Shown: in pieces, positions 1 through 8,164 of the stretch
Layout of the letters: each line of letters starts with the position of its first letter
How positions within the stretch are numbered: position 1 is the first letter of the stretch
Assembly: GCF_000194155.1 (NCBI RefSeq)
Contig: NZ_GL877880.1
Location: 410,202-474,201 of the forward strand
Reading direction: 5' to 3'
Length of the DNA stretch: 64,000 nt
Origin: Saccharopolyspora spinosa NRRL 18395
Lineage (GTDB): Bacteria; Actinomycetota; Actinomycetes; Mycobacteriales; Pseudonocardiaceae
Made by a program: the position numbers and the translations under genes
The notes under the pieces: model-generated
What the model saw: only the letters and a program-made list of their open reading frames with translations
Database searches by the model: none
What the model was told of the DNA's origin: nothing

Positions 1-430
1 TTCCGAGGGCGGCACGCGCCGGTCGGGCGGGTGGACAAGACAGTGACGGGGCTTCTTGGCCAAGCTCCTATGAGGTCACAAACGCCCGTCCGGCCGCGTG
101 CGTAGCAACGCCCGGTAAGGCCGACGGATCCGTTCAAGGACAGGCAAGCCGTCAGTCCGTTCGAGGGTCAGACCCACCAGCGGCGTCACTACACACATCA
201 TCACTGTCCGTTCACGCCAGGCAGCACATTCCAAAACGGCCTCTATAGGGCCAACCCACTCACGGGTTCTGGCCAGAAGAACGGTGCCGTGGTTCGGTAG
301 TCGATCAACGACGGAGGCGTGTTCTCTTTCCGAACCCGCAGTAGGGCATACGTAAGTTGGGGATCACGCAGTCCAGGTGTCGTCTGAGGTTCCGCTGCGC
401 GCACCGCTACGCAAGCGCACCACGCTCCGC
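1..430. other. No confident gene at left edge
   Basis: I see no supportable intact gene in this stretch. On the minus strand a frame without ATG or GTG start runs from about 345 down to a TGA at 76-78 and reads like protein in places (REWVGPIEAVLECAAW), so it may be the decayed 3' end of a gene, but the composition argument is weak. The last 80 bases belong to a dispersed repeat listed separately. Confidence 0.4.
345..425 (+). repeat. Dispersed 75-150 bp intergenic repeat, copy A
   Basis: This segment aligns with copies at 41641-41790 (reverse orientation) and 55320-55490. Shared blocks are CATACG, GGGG, AGTCCAGG, TCTGAGGTT followed by a GCACCGCTACGCAAG-like tail. It lies downstream of the minus-strand terminator at 431-486. 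The copies diverge by roughly a quarter of positions by eye. Nothing in it looks like a transposase; function unknown. Confidence 0.55.
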
Positions 431-486
431 AAAAAATATGGAAAGGCCCTGGGCTCGGTCGGGGAATCGAGCTCCAGGGCCTTTCC
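431..486 (-). terminator. Rho-independent terminator of the 1461-768 operon
   Basis: A 13-bp perfect stem (GGAAAGGCCCTGG at 440-452 with its complement at 474-486) is followed on the minus strand by a run of six T (431-436 as A on the plus strand). It ends transcription arriving from the two small minus-strand genes, about 280 bases beyond the last stop codon. Confidence 0.7.
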
Positions 487-767
487 AGACTCCGGCTCCG
501 TCCGGGGAAACGGGTTGCCGGAGTGGTTGGAGTCCGCGGACCGGCACCGGTCGGGGGGAGGGGAGTGCGTCAGCACCGGCCCGCGGAACTTGTGGCGACC
601 GCGCTGGTGTCCAGCCGGTCCGATGTGGAGTTTTTCGCGGCGGCGGCCGGTGAACGTCGGCCGAGGTCGGGGATTCACGACCGCGCCGTTCATCGGCCGC
701 CGCCTGGCGGTTTCTCGGTGATCCGGGTCGGGGAGGGGGTAGTGCTATCCGGGCCGAGTCCGCCTGC

Positions 768-1145
768 TTACGGCACCGGCGTCACCGGGCGCAGTGCGTG
801 CGCCGGACGCAGGTGCCGTGCGGGACGGGGTGCTAAGGCTCCTGCTACCAGGTGCTCGTACGCCGTGCGCCACACCGAGCATGGTGCTTTCTGCGGGCGC
901 CAGCGGCTTGAGCACTCCGGGCAGTTGCCCTTCTCGTCGGCGTCGTGCGCGGTGAGCAGCGTTCGCCACCCCTCGGTCAGCCGGGGAAGTTCGGAACGCG
1001 CCACGGAGAGCAGGGAAGGGGCGTCCGCGCGGTTCGCGAGCTCGGTCAGCACATCGAGCCGCTCCCGCACCGCACTGCGCAGCACCTGTCCCAGGATCTC
1101 GTCCACCGAAACGTCACCGTCACTTTCTCGCCTGCACAGCGGCAT
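768..1145 (-). CDS. Small hypothetical protein with CPECSSRW motif
   Basis: A 125-residue protein I cannot assign a function. Residues 15-60 are predicted helical (DEILGQVLRSAVRERL), and the second half holds a cysteine-containing stretch CPECSSRWRPQKAPCSVW that resembles short regulator-associated proteins common in Pseudonocardiales. The start overlaps the 3' end of the upstream gene by 26 bases, so the two are probably translated together. The C-terminal 20 residues are Arg/Pro/His-rich and low complexity. The pair stands divergently from the HTH-TPR regulator at 1588, a frequent arrangement in this order, which suggests but does not prove a regulatory link. Confidence 0.6.
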   Translation of the reverse strand: MPLCRRESDGDVSVDEILGQVLRSAVRERLDVLTELANRADAPSLLSVARSELPRLTEGWRTLLTAHDADEKGNCPECSSRWRPQKAPCSVWRTAYEHLVAGALAPRPARHLRPAHALRPVTPVP

Positions 1146-1461
1146 CCCGCAGCGCGTCCGACAACTGGCCGAGGCCGTTGACCGACAACGCGGCGGAATG
1201 GCCGGGCGGTCCGACGAGTACCACCCTGTCCCGGTTTACCAGCACGTCCAAGAACCGGTGCGAGTTCGCCACGTCTCGGCAGTCCACTCGCCACCAACGG
1301 CGCCGATCCGCGGGCGTGTTGGGGAACTCGGCCGACTGGCCGTTTCCGCCCTGTGCTTCCCGCATCTCGTCACCGTTCCCGTCCGTGCTCGGTTTGCCTG
1401 TGCTGACTAGATTGGAACGGAACGGGTCCTCGCGCCTAGGGGTGCGGCGATAACCGGGCAA
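1120..1461 (-). CDS. Small hypothetical protein, first gene of the operon
   Basis: A 113-residue protein without a recognised domain. The first 45 residues are polar and disordered (Arg, Gly, Asn, Ser); the conserved-looking core is RWWRVDCRDVANSHRFLD and DRVVLVGPPGHSAALS, reading like a small alpha/beta fold of the type encoded next to HTH regulators in actinomycetes. A later start near residue 33 (MREAQGGN) is possible. It precedes and overlaps the 768-1145 gene, and its promoter region is shared with the divergent regulator at 1588. No enzyme motif is visible. Confidence 0.6.
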   Translation of the reverse strand: MPGYRRTPRREDPFRSNLVSTGKPSTDGNGDEMREAQGGNGQSAEFPNTPADRRRWWRVDCRDVANSHRFLDVLVNRDRVVLVGPPGHSAALSVNGLGQLSDALRDAAVQARK

Positions 1462-1587
1462 ACGGCAACGACGAGCGGTCGGTGGACTTCACCGCCGCCG
1501 ATCACCTCTACCGATATGCGCTTCACCGGGATGCAGCAGTGCCCTTACTCTGCGACCAACGCCCGAGCAGAGCGTCAGGGGGTCTAA

Positions 1588-2958
1588 ATGAACATCATCG
1601 GTTCTGGCGGCTCTCCCGTTACACCCGACGTCTGGAACGAGCGGGAGATGCGGGATGCGCTGGCTCGACGGGACGTCAGCGAGATCTACCGGCAACTGCG
1701 CCGGCATGGCGTTTCGCAGCGGCAGATCGCAGCCACGACGGGGCAGTCGCAGTCCGAGGTGTCCGAGATCCTCAAGGGGCGGCAGGTCATGGCCTATGAC
1801 GTGCTTGTCCGGATCGCTGACGGGCTGAGAATCCCGCGGGGCTACATGGGCCTCGCCTACGACGGGGCGACCGCTATACGGGTCGCGCAGGCGGCCAACG
1901 CCCCTGACGCTGAGGAGGAGGAGTCGGTGAAGCGCAGGAAGTTCCTGTCCCACGCCGCAGCGGTGACCATGGGGGCGGCCGTATTCGGCGCCGAGACCAG
2001 TACCTGGTTGCCCGCCAGCGCGCAGACGCCGGCACCGGCACGCATCGGCATGACCGACGTGCAGCAGATCCACGCCGCGACCAAGGCATTGCGCGATCTC
2101 GACTACCGCTACGGCGGTGGGACCTGCCGGGACGCCGTCGTCGCCCAGCTGTCCTGGGCGCAGCAGCTGCTCGAGTCCAGCGCCACCGATCCCGTTCGAA
2201 AGCAGCTCTTCGTGGCCCTGGCGGACATGCACAGCCTGGCCGGTTGGACCTCGTTCGACGTGGGCCTGCTCGACCCCGCTCGCGGGCACTTCGGCAAGGC
2301 GCTGGAATTCGCGAAGCAGGCCGACGACGACGGCCTGGTGGCCAGCGTGCTGTACCGGATGGGCCGCGTCTACCTGCATCACGAGGAGCCGAACGAGGCG
2401 CTGAAGCTGTTCCAGCTGGGCCAGATCGCCGCGCAAGACTCCGGTTCCTCGCTGACCGTGGCCGTGCTGTGCGCCAACGAGGCCTGGGCCTACGGCATGT
2501 TGAACAAGCCGGAGCAGGTGCAGAAGATGGTGGGCCGCACGAAGGACGAATTCGCCCGCGCCCGCGCCGACGAGGCGCCGGACTGGGTGCGCTTCTTCAC
2601 CGAGAACGACCTGCACGGCATGATCGGCTCCGCGCACGACGCGCTGGCCGTCTTCGAGCCGAGAAAGCACGCCTCGATCGCCGTCGCCGAGACCATCAAG
2701 TGCAACGAGGCCTACGGCGCGGACATGGCGCGTACCCACGTCTTCGGCCTGAGCCTGCAGGCCACCAACCACATCCGGGCCGGCGACCTGCAGGAGGGCG
2801 TAAAGGTCGGGCGGCGGGCGCTGGAGTTCGGCGAGCGGGTCAAATCCGCGCGCGTCGCCGACCGGCTCAAGCCGTTGGAGCTGGAGGCCGGCAAGCACCG
2901 GATGAATTCGGATGTCCGCGACCTGTTCGAGGCGGTCCGGCGGTTCCGCCGGGTGTGA
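1588..2958 (+). CDS. XRE-type HTH regulator with Tat-like segment and TPR domain
   Basis: A 456-residue protein. Residues about 30-85 form a helix-turn-helix of the XRE class (SQRQIAATTGQSQSEVSEIL). Residues about 112-140 contain a twin-arginine-like stretch, KRRKFLSHAAAVTMGAAVFG, in the middle of the chain, a known oddity of this actinobacterial family; whether it exports anything is unclear. The remaining 300 residues are helical TPR-like repeats (LADMHSLAGWTSFDVG, ALEFAKQADDDGLVASVLYR). Family members are thought to be transcription regulators that sense ligands or partner proteins through the TPR region. It faces the small minus-strand operon at 768-1461 and may control it. Start ATG chosen because it precedes the HTH; no strong ribosome site is visible. 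Confidence 0.85.
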   Translation: MNIIGSGGSPVTPDVWNEREMRDALARRDVSEIYRQLRRHGVSQRQIAATTGQSQSEVSEILKGRQVMAYDVLVRIADGLRIPRGYMGLAYDGATAIRVAQAANAPDAEEEESVKRRKFLSHAAAVTMGAAVFGAETSTWLPASAQTPAPARIGMTDVQQIHAATKALRDLDYRYGGGTCRDAVVAQLSWAQQLLESSATDPVRKQLFVALADMHSLAGWTSFDVGLLDPARGHFGKALEFAKQADDDGLVASVLYRMGRVYLHHEEPNEALKLFQLGQIAAQDSGSSLTVAVLCANEAWAYGMLNKPEQVQKMVGRTKDEFARARADEAPDWVRFFTENDLHGMIGSAHDALAVFEPRKHASIAVAETIKCNEAYGADMARTHVFGLSLQATNHIRAGDLQEGVKVGRRALEFGERVKSARVADRLKPLELEAGKHRMNSDVRDLFEAVRRFRRV

Positions 2959-3003
2959 TCGGGCCGCGTCAGGCAGCCGTGCCGGTGCCGTCGGCTTGAA
3001 ACG

Positions 3004-3915
3004 ATGAGCATGAAGACACAACCAGTGGAAGAGAGTCGGTGCGTTCCGCCTGAGCTGGATCTGGCACTGACCGAAATCTGCGCGGCCGTCGGCCTCGATT
3101 CGACCGGCGCGCGTTTGATCCGAATCGTCAACAACGGGGTTTTCCTGCTCCGCGACCAGCAAGTCGTCGTCCGCTTGGTGCTTTCCCCGTCCTTCACCTA
3201 TCGAGCTTTCAACGCCGTGGAAGCCGCGCGTTGGCTGGCGGTGCACGGGGTTCCCGCCGTGCGCTTGCTGCCGGGTGTCGAGCAGCCGGTCCAGGTGGGC
3301 GAACACCTGGCGACCCTCTGGCAGTACGTGCCGGAGGCCGGCCCGATGCCCAGCGGCGCGGACCTCGGCGAACTGCTGCGCCAGATGCATTCGAAGCCGG
3401 CCTCACCGACTTTCCTGGACTGGCAGCCGATGGCGGACATCCGGCGCCGGTTGACCGATGCGGTCGACACCGATCCGGCCGATCACCGGTTTCTGGAACA
3501 GCGCTGCGACGCGTTGGAAGAACGGCTGGAAACGCTGCACTTCCCGTTATCGCGCAGCGTGATCCACGCGGATGCACACCTGGGCAACGTGATCGGCGGG
3601 GCGGATGGTCCGTTGCTGTGCGACCTGGATTCGCTGTGCATCGGGCCGCCGGAGTGGGACCTGATCCCGATCGCGGTGGGTCGGCTGCGGATGGGGCACC
3701 CGCCGTGCTGGCACGACGACCTAATCCGGGCCTACGGTTTCGACATCACGTGCTGGGAAGGCTTTCCCGTGCTGCGCGAACTGCGCGAACTGAAGATCAC
3801 CACCGGGGTGCTCCCGATCCTGCGCAGCAATCCCGGGGTTCGCGAGCAACTGCACCAGCGGTTGCGCACGATCAGGGACGGAGATCTCGCCACGCAATGG
3901 GTGCCGTACAGCTGA
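3004..3915 (+). CDS. Phosphotransferase family protein (APH/choline-kinase fold)
   Basis: A 303-residue protein with the APH-type kinase fold. The Brenner motif HADAHLGN (catalytic Asp within) is followed by LLCDLDSLCIGPPEWDL, which holds the metal-binding Asp. Length fits the family. Members phosphorylate small molecules such as aminoglycosides, homoserine, choline or sugars; the substrate cannot be read from sequence. It starts 45 bases after the regulator at 1588, on the same strand, and could be co-transcribed with it. Resistance to an antibiotic is only one possibility and is not supported by a specific subfamily match. Confidence 0.85.
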   Translation: MSMKTQPVEESRCVPPELDLALTEICAAVGLDSTGARLIRIVNNGVFLLRDQQVVVRLVLSPSFTYRAFNAVEAARWLAVHGVPAVRLLPGVEQPVQVGEHLATLWQYVPEAGPMPSGADLGELLRQMHSKPASPTFLDWQPMADIRRRLTDAVDTDPADHRFLEQRCDALEERLETLHFPLSRSVIHADAHLGNVIGGADGPLLCDLDSLCIGPPEWDLIPIAVGRLRMGHPPCWHDDLIRAYGFDITCWEGFPVLRELRELKITTGVLPILRSNPGVREQLHQRLRTIRDGDLATQWVPYS

Positions 3916-4059
3916 TCCGGTCTACTGCTAGGCCGAACGGGCGATCTTGGGTCGATTGCCGGGGCGGTTTTACAGTTTCTGGTGACGTACCTTCGGGCGA
4001 AGGGGTAAACTATACGGGCGAACTGGTGCATCGGTGCGTTGCTACGGGACGGGCTGTCG

Positions 4060-4362
4060 ATGAGGAACGCGAAGTTCTTGCCGCGGATGCCGCGCTGGCG
4101 CCGGAAGCGCGCGTTGCGGGCCGCTCAGGTGCTCGACGACGTGGTGGACAGCCAGGTCGCATCGTTGCCCAGGTTGCCCGAGGAACTCAGGATCCGCCAC
4201 GCCGACCACTTGGCGGAGCTGGTGCTGCTCGCCCAGGCGTATCGGCATTACGCCGCGGGTTGGATCACTTGGCGCCAATTGGAGTGCCGTGGCCGGTTCG
4301 CGTTGCAGCGCTTGGACGGGGACTGCTGCGCCCCGCTCGTGCAGCTCGCCGACGGCGAGTGA
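4060..4362 (+). CDS. Small basic hypothetical protein
   Basis: A 100-residue protein from ATG 4060; a TTG at 4039 would add seven residues. The N-terminus is Arg-rich (MPRWRRKRALRAAQ) and is followed by a helix-rich segment (ELRIRHADHLAELVLLAQAYRHY). No signal peptide, membrane segment or catalytic motif is seen. It sits alone between the phosphotransferase and the large fusion protein. Codon use has the expected high GC at third positions, which supports it being real. Confidence 0.5.
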   Translation: MRNAKFLPRMPRWRRKRALRAAQVLDDVVDSQVASLPRLPEELRIRHADHLAELVLLAQAYRHYAAGWITWRQLECRGRFALQRLDGDCCAPLVQLADGE

Positions 4363-4716
4363 CCACTCGGCGACCGGCGCGTCAGCGTTGCGCCGCAGCC
4401 GTGTCTGCCTGCCGGTGCGCCTGTTGAGCTCGGGTTTCGACGATCGGTGGGGGGCCGTTCGGTCGGGGTGAATTCGGCATTTGCGCCGGTGGTGGCCGCT
4501 GCGCGGAGAAGTGGCGCCGCTTGGACCTCCGGTATTGCGGAATTTGCCGCCATATTCCCAGTTTTCGCTCGCGAGGTCGTTCGGTAGAACCGCGCGAGCC
4601 TTCGGGTACGCAGTTTCTGGAATTTCGAAAACTCGTCGGCCGGATGAGCGGGCGGGTTCTGCTTTGGTGCCTTCTCGGCGGATTCGTGCAGCAAGCGGCG
4701 GACAGATCGATTGGAG
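4363..4716 (+). other. 350-base leader without a gene
   Basis: No convincing gene. The stretch is less GC-rich than its surroundings between 4530 and 4640 (GGAATTTGCCGCCATATTCC and similar) and probably holds the promoter of the fusion gene that follows. I cannot point to a definite -35/-10 pair. Confidence 0.4.
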
Positions 4717-7380
4717 ATGGTTTTGCGCGGTCCGGATGGCCGGTCAGAGCGGCCTGGATTGCTGGACGACGACCCGCTGCTGCGCTTGTACTGCGTGGTG
4801 GCGTCCGCGGCCAGTGCGCATCGAGAACTGGGAACGCTACCGGTGGCGCGGAATGCGGTCGGCCTGGGTGATTTGGCGAGCAGCGGTTTCCCCGGTGATG
4901 TGCTGTCGTTGAAACGGCTGGTGGAGGGCAGGCCGACGGACTGGGGAGCGCCGGACCACCTCGCCGAGTTCGTGGTCCGGCCGTTGCTGATCACCTTCCG
5001 CGGGCTGCTGGCGCGGGGGTGTCTGCCGGTCGGCGATATCGGTGTCGAACTCGACTCGGAGTCGGCGGCCACCGGGCGGATCGTGCTCGCCGGGATCTGC
5101 AGCGCGCGGTCGGCGGTTCCGGGGGTGGCGGACGTGATCGTCGCGTTGGACGCGCAGTTGGACGAGTTGGCGGCGGCCTGCACGCTCGTCACTGGCGACG
5201 AGCGGGTTCGGGCTGCCTTCGACGCCGTCATCGCCCAGGAACTGCGCAACCTCTCCGAGGGGACTGCGGCCGCTTTCGCCGGCGAGCACCCGTGGCGCCG
5301 CTTCGTGCATGCCGTCGCCGCGGAGCAGCACGAGATCCTCAGCCGGGTCGTCCGGCTGGTGAGGGAACGAAGCGTGCGGTGCCGCCGCGAGCCCGGCCTG
5401 CCGCGTCCGTTGGTCGCCGTGGACCTCGACTTCTGCGCGCTGCACCCGAAGCACCGGGTCCGCGATGCGTTGCGCCGTCTTGGCGAGGCGCACGGCATCC
5501 AGGAGTTGGCCGCGCAGCTCGACGTGCTGCCCGGGCTGTACCAACCAGGCTGGCGGCCGTTCTTGGTGCGCAGCGGTTTGCTGGAGCGCTATCCCGAACT
5601 CGATTGGGACGCGCTGTACCCCGAGTACCGCCGGAACGTCGCGTGGGACTGGGAGGCGCTGCGGACCGATGGTCCGGCGCCGGGATTGATCGGGTTCGTC
5701 CGGGACCTGGAGCAAGCCGGTGGCCGGGTCGTCTGGTTGACCGGTCGCCGGCACCGGATGCGGGCCGCCACCGGAGAAGTCCTGGCCCGCCATGGGCTCG
5801 GCCACCTCGAGCTGCGCACCACCGACGACGGGCCGGTCGCGGACCAGAAGGTCGCGGCGCTGCACGAGATGCCGGGGTACGAGCTCGTCGCGGCCTTCGA
5901 CGACTCGGCCGCCAATCGCCGTGCGCTGCAAGCGGCTTTCCCCGCTGCCGTCGTGGTCGCTGTGCGCCCACCGGAGTTCACAGTGGACGGTGCGGGGCGC
6001 ACCGTCGATGGCATCGCAACCTTCGAGTCGCTGCCGCATCCGATCCCGCTGGGGCGCGGGCACAGGCAAAACGCGCAGTTGTCGCATGTGACGTCGCTCG
6101 GCGGGCTGCGGATCGGGGACCTCAGCACGCGCCCCACGATCTGGTCGCGCGGCGTGGAACTGGCCGAGGAGGAGCAGGCGCGGATCGTCGCGTCGCTGGC
6201 GGACGCCGCGCTGGCGAGCGGGCAGCGGCTCGGCGGTCAGGTCGGCGCCGGGATGGATCCGGGCCCGGTGGGGATCGCCCGCGCCGTGTGGCAGGTGATC
6301 ACGGCGAAACCGTTCGGTGCGGCGCGGTCGGCTTATCCCCTCGCGGCAGCCGAACGGGACGTGCTCGCCTCGGTCGAGGCCGGTGACCGCATCCGGTTCA
6401 TCATGGTGGGGCCGTCGCTGAAGCAGGACGGTTCGCGGCTCAAGGCGCTCGGCGGGCTGCCGGACCTCTCCGAGCTGGCGATGCTGGTCCGGCTGCGGGA
6501 ACTCGACGCGGCCGTCCGGCAGGTGCACCCACCGGGGATCGAGGTGCTGGCGCTCACCGATGCCAGCCACTTCAGGTTCCGCGAACCGCACCGGTATGCC
6601 GGGTACCACGAGCAGTTCGTGCAGCAGGTGGAACTCGCCGGAGCACAGGGCGTGGTGACGGTCGAGGACTTCGACAGCGCCGCCGACGCGCACCCGCTCT
6701 GCGGCGACCGGGCGCAGCGACCGGGACTGCTGGCGAAGCACCGCGACAGGTACACCGCGGCGTTCGCGGGTCTCGACATCCGCCGAAACCCGCGGTCGGT
6801 GCTGGCGGCGGCCGACGACAGAGATCCGGCCGGCCCCGGCCAACCGCGGTTCGTCGAGCTGTTCCACTCCGTGCTGCAGGCCGTGGACGTGCCCTTCCCC
6901 GGCGGAGATCCGTTCGCCTGGTCGCAGCGGATCTACGCGGACCCGTTCGACCTGACCGATCCGACGTCCCCGCCCGGGATCCGCCGAGCCCGCGGCGACC
7001 TGCTCGCGCTGACCTGGCGCGAGACGATCACCTACCTCGCGAACAAGCATGTCGACGAGGAACTCGACTATTCGGTGCTTTGGCGGGAGAACTGCGTGCG
7101 GCTGAGCCTGTCGATCCGCCCGGCCCCGGGGAGACTGCGCTTCGTCCCCCTCGGCGGTTCGGGCGTGATTCCGTGGCATGGCACGGCTACCCTCAACGCC
7201 CAGCACGAGGTCTCGGTCGATTACGCGATCTCCCTGGCAGACCAGGGATTCCGACCGGTCCACGCCCCGGGAACCGGCGACCGCCGCCAACCGTGGTTCA
7301 TGGCCCCACCCCAAGCCCTGACCCGCACCGGAGTGCTGGATCCGGAGATCTTCGAACGCATCCGGTTGCGCAGCAAGTAA
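4717..7380 (+). CDS. Three-part fusion: helical domain, HAD phosphatase-like, DIT1/PvcA isocyanide synthase-like
   Basis: An 887-residue protein from ATG 4717 (TTG 4711 is in frame). Residues 1-230 are a helical domain I do not recognise. Residues 231-430 have all four HAD motifs: DLD at 236-238, T342 in WLTGRR, K378 in DQKVAAL, and D395/D396 in AFDDSAANRRAL. Residues about 480-880 resemble the DIT1/PvcA family, which turns the amino group of an amino acid such as tyrosine or tryptophan into an isonitrile using ribulose-5-phosphate: RIRFIMVGPSLKQDG (K569), LGGLPDLSELAML, LTDASHF, and a C-terminal RLSLSIRPAP...PWHGTATLN (P819-G822). Ordinary family members are 300-350 residues and stand alone or fuse to a dioxygenase. 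No PvcB-like dioxygenase, NRPS or other isonitrile gene is in the window. Activity is inferred from motifs only. Confidence 0.75.
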   Translation: MVLRGPDGRSERPGLLDDDPLLRLYCVVASAASAHRELGTLPVARNAVGLGDLASSGFPGDVLSLKRLVEGRPTDWGAPDHLAEFVVRPLLITFRGLLARGCLPVGDIGVELDSESAATGRIVLAGICSARSAVPGVADVIVALDAQLDELAAACTLVTGDERVRAAFDAVIAQELRNLSEGTAAAFAGEHPWRRFVHAVAAEQHEILSRVVRLVRERSVRCRREPGLPRPLVAVDLDFCALHPKHRVRDALRRLGEAHGIQELAAQLDVLPGLYQPGWRPFLVRSGLLERYPELDWDALYPEYRRNVAWDWEALRTDGPAPGLIGFVRDLEQAGGRVVWLTGRRHRMRAATGEVLARHGLGHLELRTTDDGPVADQKVAALHEMPGYELVAAFDDSAANRRALQAAFPAAVVVAVRPPEFTVDGAGRTVDGIATFESLPHPIPLGRGHRQNAQLSHVTSLGGLRIGDLSTRPTIWSRGVELAEEEQARIVASLADAALASGQRLGGQVGAGMDPGPVGIARAVWQVITAKPFGAARSAYPLAAAERDVLASVEAGDRIRFIMVGPSLKQDGSRLKALGGLPDLSELAMLVRLRELDAAVRQVHPPGIEVLALTDASHFRFREPHRYAGYHEQFVQQVELAGAQGVVTVEDFDSAADAHPLCGDRAQRPGLLAKHRDRYTAAFAGLDIRRNPRSVLAAADDRDPAGPGQPRFVELFHSVLQAVDVPFPGGDPFAWSQRIYADPFDLTDPTSPPGIRRARGDLLALTWRETITYLANKHVDEELDYSVLWRENCVRLSLSIRPAPGRLRFVPLGGSGVIPWHGTATLNAQHEVSVDYAISLADQGFRPVHAPGTGDRRQPWFMAPPQALTRTGVLDPEIFERIRLRSK

Positions 7381-7487
7381 CCGAGGTGCGGGCAGAGCAG
7401 CGTCCGCAGCCGGGGGCGAACCGCGGAGCGTGGCAGCGGGCGGGCATTGGGGAGGGAACTACCTGCCCGCGAGTTCGGCTCCTCTGC

Positions 7488-7571
7488 GGAAGGAGACGGC
7501 GCAGTGCTCGGTCGAGTGGAGCGGGGTCGGCCTTCGTCGCCGCCATCAAGACCGGCAAGTTCGACGCCTGA
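7488..7571 (+). pseudogene. Decayed 3' end of a DUF397 gene
   Basis: The last codons read SAFVAAIKTGKFDA then TGA, matching the C-terminus of the intact DUF397 protein at 37745-37936 (SAFVAAIKGGKFDA). Upstream the frame breaks: VEWSG in the +1 frame precedes the FVAAIK frame, indicating a small insertion. No start codon and no partner XRE gene remain. A remnant, not an expressed protein. Confidence 0.6.
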
Positions 7572-7578
7572 ACGAAGT

Positions 7579-7623
7579 GAAGGGCGCACCTCCTGCCGGC
7601 CAATCTGGCAAGAGGTGCCCTTC
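7579..7623 (-). terminator. Hairpin between the fusion gene and the copper operon
   Basis: GAAGGGC-GCACCTC with one bulge pairs with GAGGTGCCCTTC around a short loop. It lies 10 bases beyond the stop of the minus-strand copC gene and follows the plus-strand genes, so it probably serves both directions. No long T run is present. Confidence 0.6.
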
Positions 7624-7633
7624 TATCGGGTTG

Positions 7634-8164
7634 TCAGGCCTTGGGCTTGCCGAGGCGGAGGGCGAGGACCAGGCCGAGGACGACCAGGAGCACCGCTCCC
7701 GCGATCCACGGCCATATCGGCATGCCGCCCGACTCCCCGGACTGCGCCTGCTGGCCCGGCTGATCCGCGTTCTGCGGGGCCGGGGCCGGGGTGCCCCCAC
7801 CCGGGGTGGTCAGCGTGAAGGTGACCTTGCCAGACACCGGGTGGCCGTCGTTGGACAGCACCCGGTAGCCGACGGTGTAGGCACCCGCCGGGCCCAGCTC
7901 GCGGACCGGCGCGATGACCGAGGTGCCCTCGACCCGCACCTCACCGTCGGCCCAGTACGTCCCGTCCGAGCCGACCACGTTGACCGTGTTGTAGCCCGCG
8001 CGCACCGGCTGGTCGAAGGTCAACCGGACCTCCCGGGGCCCGGTGGCGACCTGCGCGCCGTCCGGCGGATCGCTGCTGACCAGCACGTTGTGCGCCAGCG
8101 CCGTACCGGCGCCGCCGAACAGGGCGGCCAGCGCCAGCACCGCGACAGCCAGCAACCGCTTCAC
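7634..8164 (-). CDS. copC: CopC-domain copper-binding membrane-anchored protein
   Basis: A 176-residue exported protein. Residues 1-24 are a signal peptide ending GTALA; the mature chain starts with His (HNVLVSSDPPDGA), the N-terminal copper ligand typical of CopC. The domain continues to SNDGHPVSGKVTF, whose Asp and His complete the Cu(II) site. A Pro/Gln linker and one C-terminal membrane helix (PWIAGAVLLVVLGLVLALRL) anchor it outside the cell. CopC proteins bind and buffer copper. No CopD-like permease follows. The gene overlaps the upstream ycnI-like gene by 4 bases, so the two are translationally coupled. Confidence 0.88.
   Translation of the reverse strand: MKRLLAVAVLALAALFGGAGTALAHNVLVSSDPPDGAQVATGPREVRLTFDQPVRAGYNTVNVVGSDGTYWADGEVRVEGTSVIAPVRELGPAGAYTVGYRVLSNDGHPVSGKVTFTLTTPGGGTPAPAPQNADQPGQQAQSGESGGMPIWPWIAGAVLLVVLGLVLALRLGKPKA

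Noticed and set aside
1489-3390. A 633-codon open frame on the minus strand
   Set aside because: It is a mirror of the HTH-TPR and phosphotransferase genes; composition is His/Gln/Arg-rich with no domain, typical of antisense frames in high-GC DNA.
3004-3915. Aminoglycoside resistance gene
   Set aside because: The fold is APH-like but no residues point to an aminoglycoside kinase subgroup; kept as a general phosphotransferase.
4717-7380. Part of a full isonitrile or NRPS gene cluster
   Set aside because: No PvcB-like dioxygenase, NRPS, acyl carrier protein or transporter typical of such clusters lies nearby.
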